DNA from: Joostella atrarenae
GTDB lineage: Bacteria > Bacteroidota > Bacteroidia > Flavobacteriales > Flavobacteriaceae
Length of the DNA: 64,000 nucleotides
Assembly: GCF_021764745.1 (NCBI RefSeq)
Contig: NZ_JAETXX010000001.1
Span: 434,001 to 498,000, forward strand
Reading direction: 5' to 3'
The notes under the pieces are model-generated. The model was given only the letters and a program-made list of their open reading frames with translations, was not told the DNA's origin and did not search any database. The translations under genes and the position numbers were made by a program. Position 1 is the first letter of the stretch. Each line of letters begins with the position of its first letter. Of the stretch, positions 62,663-64,000 are shown piece after piece.

Positions 62663-63013
62663 CTATTTTGTTGCGTTACTTACTTCCTTTTGAAGTTTTG
62701 CATTTTTAGATCTTAAGTCTTCTAACTTTTCTTCTAGTGCTACAAGAATATCATCTGCTTTGTAGCTCATTGTAGATAATGTATCTTCCAATTTAGCTTC
62801 AAACTCTACTCTTGCCTTATCAGCTTTACTTCCTAATTGAGAAGTTGTTTTTTTTAGCTGTTTTTCTAACTCTTTCTGAGTCTTTTTAGCATTTTTCTTT
62901 ATGTTTTTTCTTGTAACATCACCTTTTTCTGGAGCATATAAGATACCTATCCCAGCACCAATTGCTGCTCCTGTTAATAATGCTAATAGTGTATTTCCTG
63001 TGTTGCTTGACAT
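62663..63013 (-). CDS. YtxH-domain protein
   Basis: Start placed at the ATG at 63013 (MSSNTGNTLLALLTGAAIGAG), since the 18-residue upstream extension lacks family features. The product of 116 residues has the YtxH glycine-rich membrane segment GAAIGAGIGILYAPEKG (about 14-31). A long Lys/Glu-rich coiled coil follows. YtxH proteins are stress-related and membrane-anchored in other bacteria. It is the first gene of the YtxH-holin-DUF6327 series, 10 bp before the holin-like gene. Confidence 0.82.
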   Translation of the reverse strand: MSSNTGNTLLALLTGAAIGAGIGILYAPEKGDVTRKNIKKNAKKTQKELEKQLKKTTSQLGSKADKARVEFEAKLEDTLSTMSYKADDILVALEEKLEDLRSKNAKLQKEVSNATK

Positions 63014-63130
63014 AATTGTATGAATTGAATTTATAATATGTGTTAATTGATAGTATCTAAGATACATAAAATGAGAGAATTTTACGAATAAAATACTGTA
63101 ATTAGCCTATTATTAACACTGTATGTTAAA

Positions 63131-63164
63131 GAAATAAAAAAAGCACCCTATAAAGGATGCTTTT
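63131..63164 (-). terminator. Terminator of glnS
   Basis: On the minus strand, a stem AAAAGCA/TGCTTTT extended by two GC pairs after one mismatch (63139-63148 with 63155-63164) is followed by an uninterrupted T-rich run (A-rich 63131-63138 on the plus strand). Confidence 0.75.
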
Positions 63165-63185
63165 AGAATATAATTTATATTTATT

Positions 63186-64000
63186 TTAGGACTTATCTAA
63201 TTTTGCCCAGCTATCGCGAAGTCCTACTGTTTTATTAAAAACAATATTGTCTTTTGTAGAATCTTTATCTACACTGAAATAGCCTATTCTCTGAAACTGG
63301 AAATGATCACCAGCTTCCGCAGTATTAATACTAGGCTCTATATACCCTTTAATTACAGTAAGTGAATTTGGATTTAAAAACTCCATAAAATCCTTTCCTT
63401 CATGTCGGTCTGGCTCTGCTTCTGTAAATAAACGATCATATTGGCGCACTTCTACTTCTGTTGCGTGTGGTATAGAAACCCAATGTAGCGTACCTTTTAC
63501 CTTACGTTGGCTTTCTTCGGTTCCACTTCCACTTTTACTCAACGGATCGTAAGTACAATGAACTTCTATAATATTACCTTCATCATCTTTTATAGCCTTT
63601 TCAGCTTTTATAATGTAAGCACCCTTTAATCGAACTTCTCCTCCTAATTTTAAACGGAAGAATTTTCTGTTTGCTTCTTCTCTAAAATCTTCTTGCTCAA
63701 TGTATATTTCTCTTGAAAAAGGAACTTTTCTGTAAGTAAGTACTTCTGCTTCAGGATTGTTCTCTGTTTCAATATACTCATCGGTATTTTCAGGATAGTT
63801 AGTTATAACAACCTTTAGAGGATTTAAAACAGCCATAATACGTGGCGATTTCTTATTTAAATCTTCACGTGCATGAAATTCTAATAAAGAAACATCAATA
63901 AGGTTGTCTCTTTTTGCAATACCGATAGTTTTAGCAAAATTCTTTATAGATTCAGGAGTATATCCTCTTCTTCTAAGTCCAGAAATAGTTGGCATTCTTG
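63186..64000 (-). CDS. glnS: Glutaminyl-tRNA synthetase, C-terminal part
   Basis: The reading frame runs off the right edge. The visible 271 codons start within RMPTISGLRRRGYTPE, an internal GlnRS motif, so the N-terminal catalytic half with HIGH and KMSKS lies outside the window. The rest covers the C-terminal anticodon-binding beta barrels: KVVITNYPEN, RLKLGGEVRLKGAYIIK, and the final FQRIGYFSVDKDS block. It charges tRNA-Gln with glutamine. A terminator follows downstream. Confidence 0.95.
   Translation of the reverse strand, partial: RMPTISGLRRRGYTPESIKNFAKTIGIAKRDNLIDVSLLEFHAREDLNKKSPRIMAVLNPLKVVITNYPENTDEYIETENNPEAEVLTYRKVPFSREIYIEQEDFREEANRKFFRLKLGGEVRLKGAYIIKAEKAIKDDEGNIIEVHCTYDPLSKSGSGTEESQRKVKGTLHWVSIPHATEVEVRQYDRLFTEAEPDRHEGKDFMEFLNPNSLTVIKGYIEPSINTAEAGDHFQFQRIGYFSVDKDSTKDNIVFNKTVGLRDSWAKLDKS

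Noticed and set aside
1-64000. tRNA, rRNA, CRISPR arrays, transposases
   Set aside because: No T-arm consensus, repeat-spacer pattern or transposase motif was found by reading both strands; a tRNAscan search could still find one that I missed.

Overview
The window is a stretch of AT-rich chromosome from a member of the Bacteroidota, most likely a marine Flavobacteriaceae. I base this on low G+C, Bacteroidota-restricted families (DUF4175, DUF4271, DUF4296, DUF2807/GIN), the near absence of Shine-Dalgarno sequences, several TAnnTTTG (-7) promoter elements, and lineage-typical gene neighbourhoods such as DUF4175-ybeY-mnmG-methyltransferase-OmpH. No rRNA, tRNA, CRISPR array, prophage or insertion sequence was recognised. 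Two genes run off the edges: a cation/proton antiporter on the left and glnS on the right.

Layout. 0-11 kb: antiporter, MBL hydrolase, an S8 protease lipoprotein, an exported M1 peptidase, rnpA, an S41 protease and a patatin-like protein. 11-20 kb: small proteins, leuS, a membrane zinc peptidase, a ParE/RelE-type toxin-antitoxin pair, an Lrp regulator and an umuC-umuD mutagenesis pair. 20-31 kb: an SDR enzyme, then DUF4296/pyrC/GT2 facing a GT39-DUF4271-hemD set, ATP-type pckA, DUF423, a saccharopine dehydrogenase-like enzyme and an exported phytase-like esterase. 32.5-36 kb: a BlaI repressor, an M56 metalloprotease fused to a TonB-type C-terminal domain, a TPR protein and a lipoprotein with a related domain, behind three near-identical palindromes. 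36-43 kb: ruvC, rpiB, an AT-rich non-coding stretch, DUF2007, a 51-residue membrane ORF, rnr, a GIN-domain protein, LysE and DoxX-like proteins. 43-52.5 kb, minus strand: AsmA-like protein, OmpH/Skp, methyltransferase, mnmG, ybeY and DUF4175. 52.7-64 kb: DUF808, an AraC regulator, an exported C1 peptidase, a GH95 fucosidase, gltX, an SPFH protein, a YtxH/holin-like/DUF6327 trio and glnS.

The most notable signals are non-coding. Two parS-like ParB sites flank mnmG (46636-46649 and 48686-48699). About 9 kb away, the AT-rich gap at 37.6-38.3 kb carries a cluster of DnaA-box-like 9-mers. Together these suggest the window lies in the origin-proximal domain of the chromosome. The second notable element is the BlaI/M56-TonB/TPR/lipoprotein operon with its triple operator, a candidate proteolysis-driven envelope-sensing system. 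Other points are two start codons forced to be TTG, substituted metal ligands in YbeY and dihydroorotase, and inverted umuC-umuD order.
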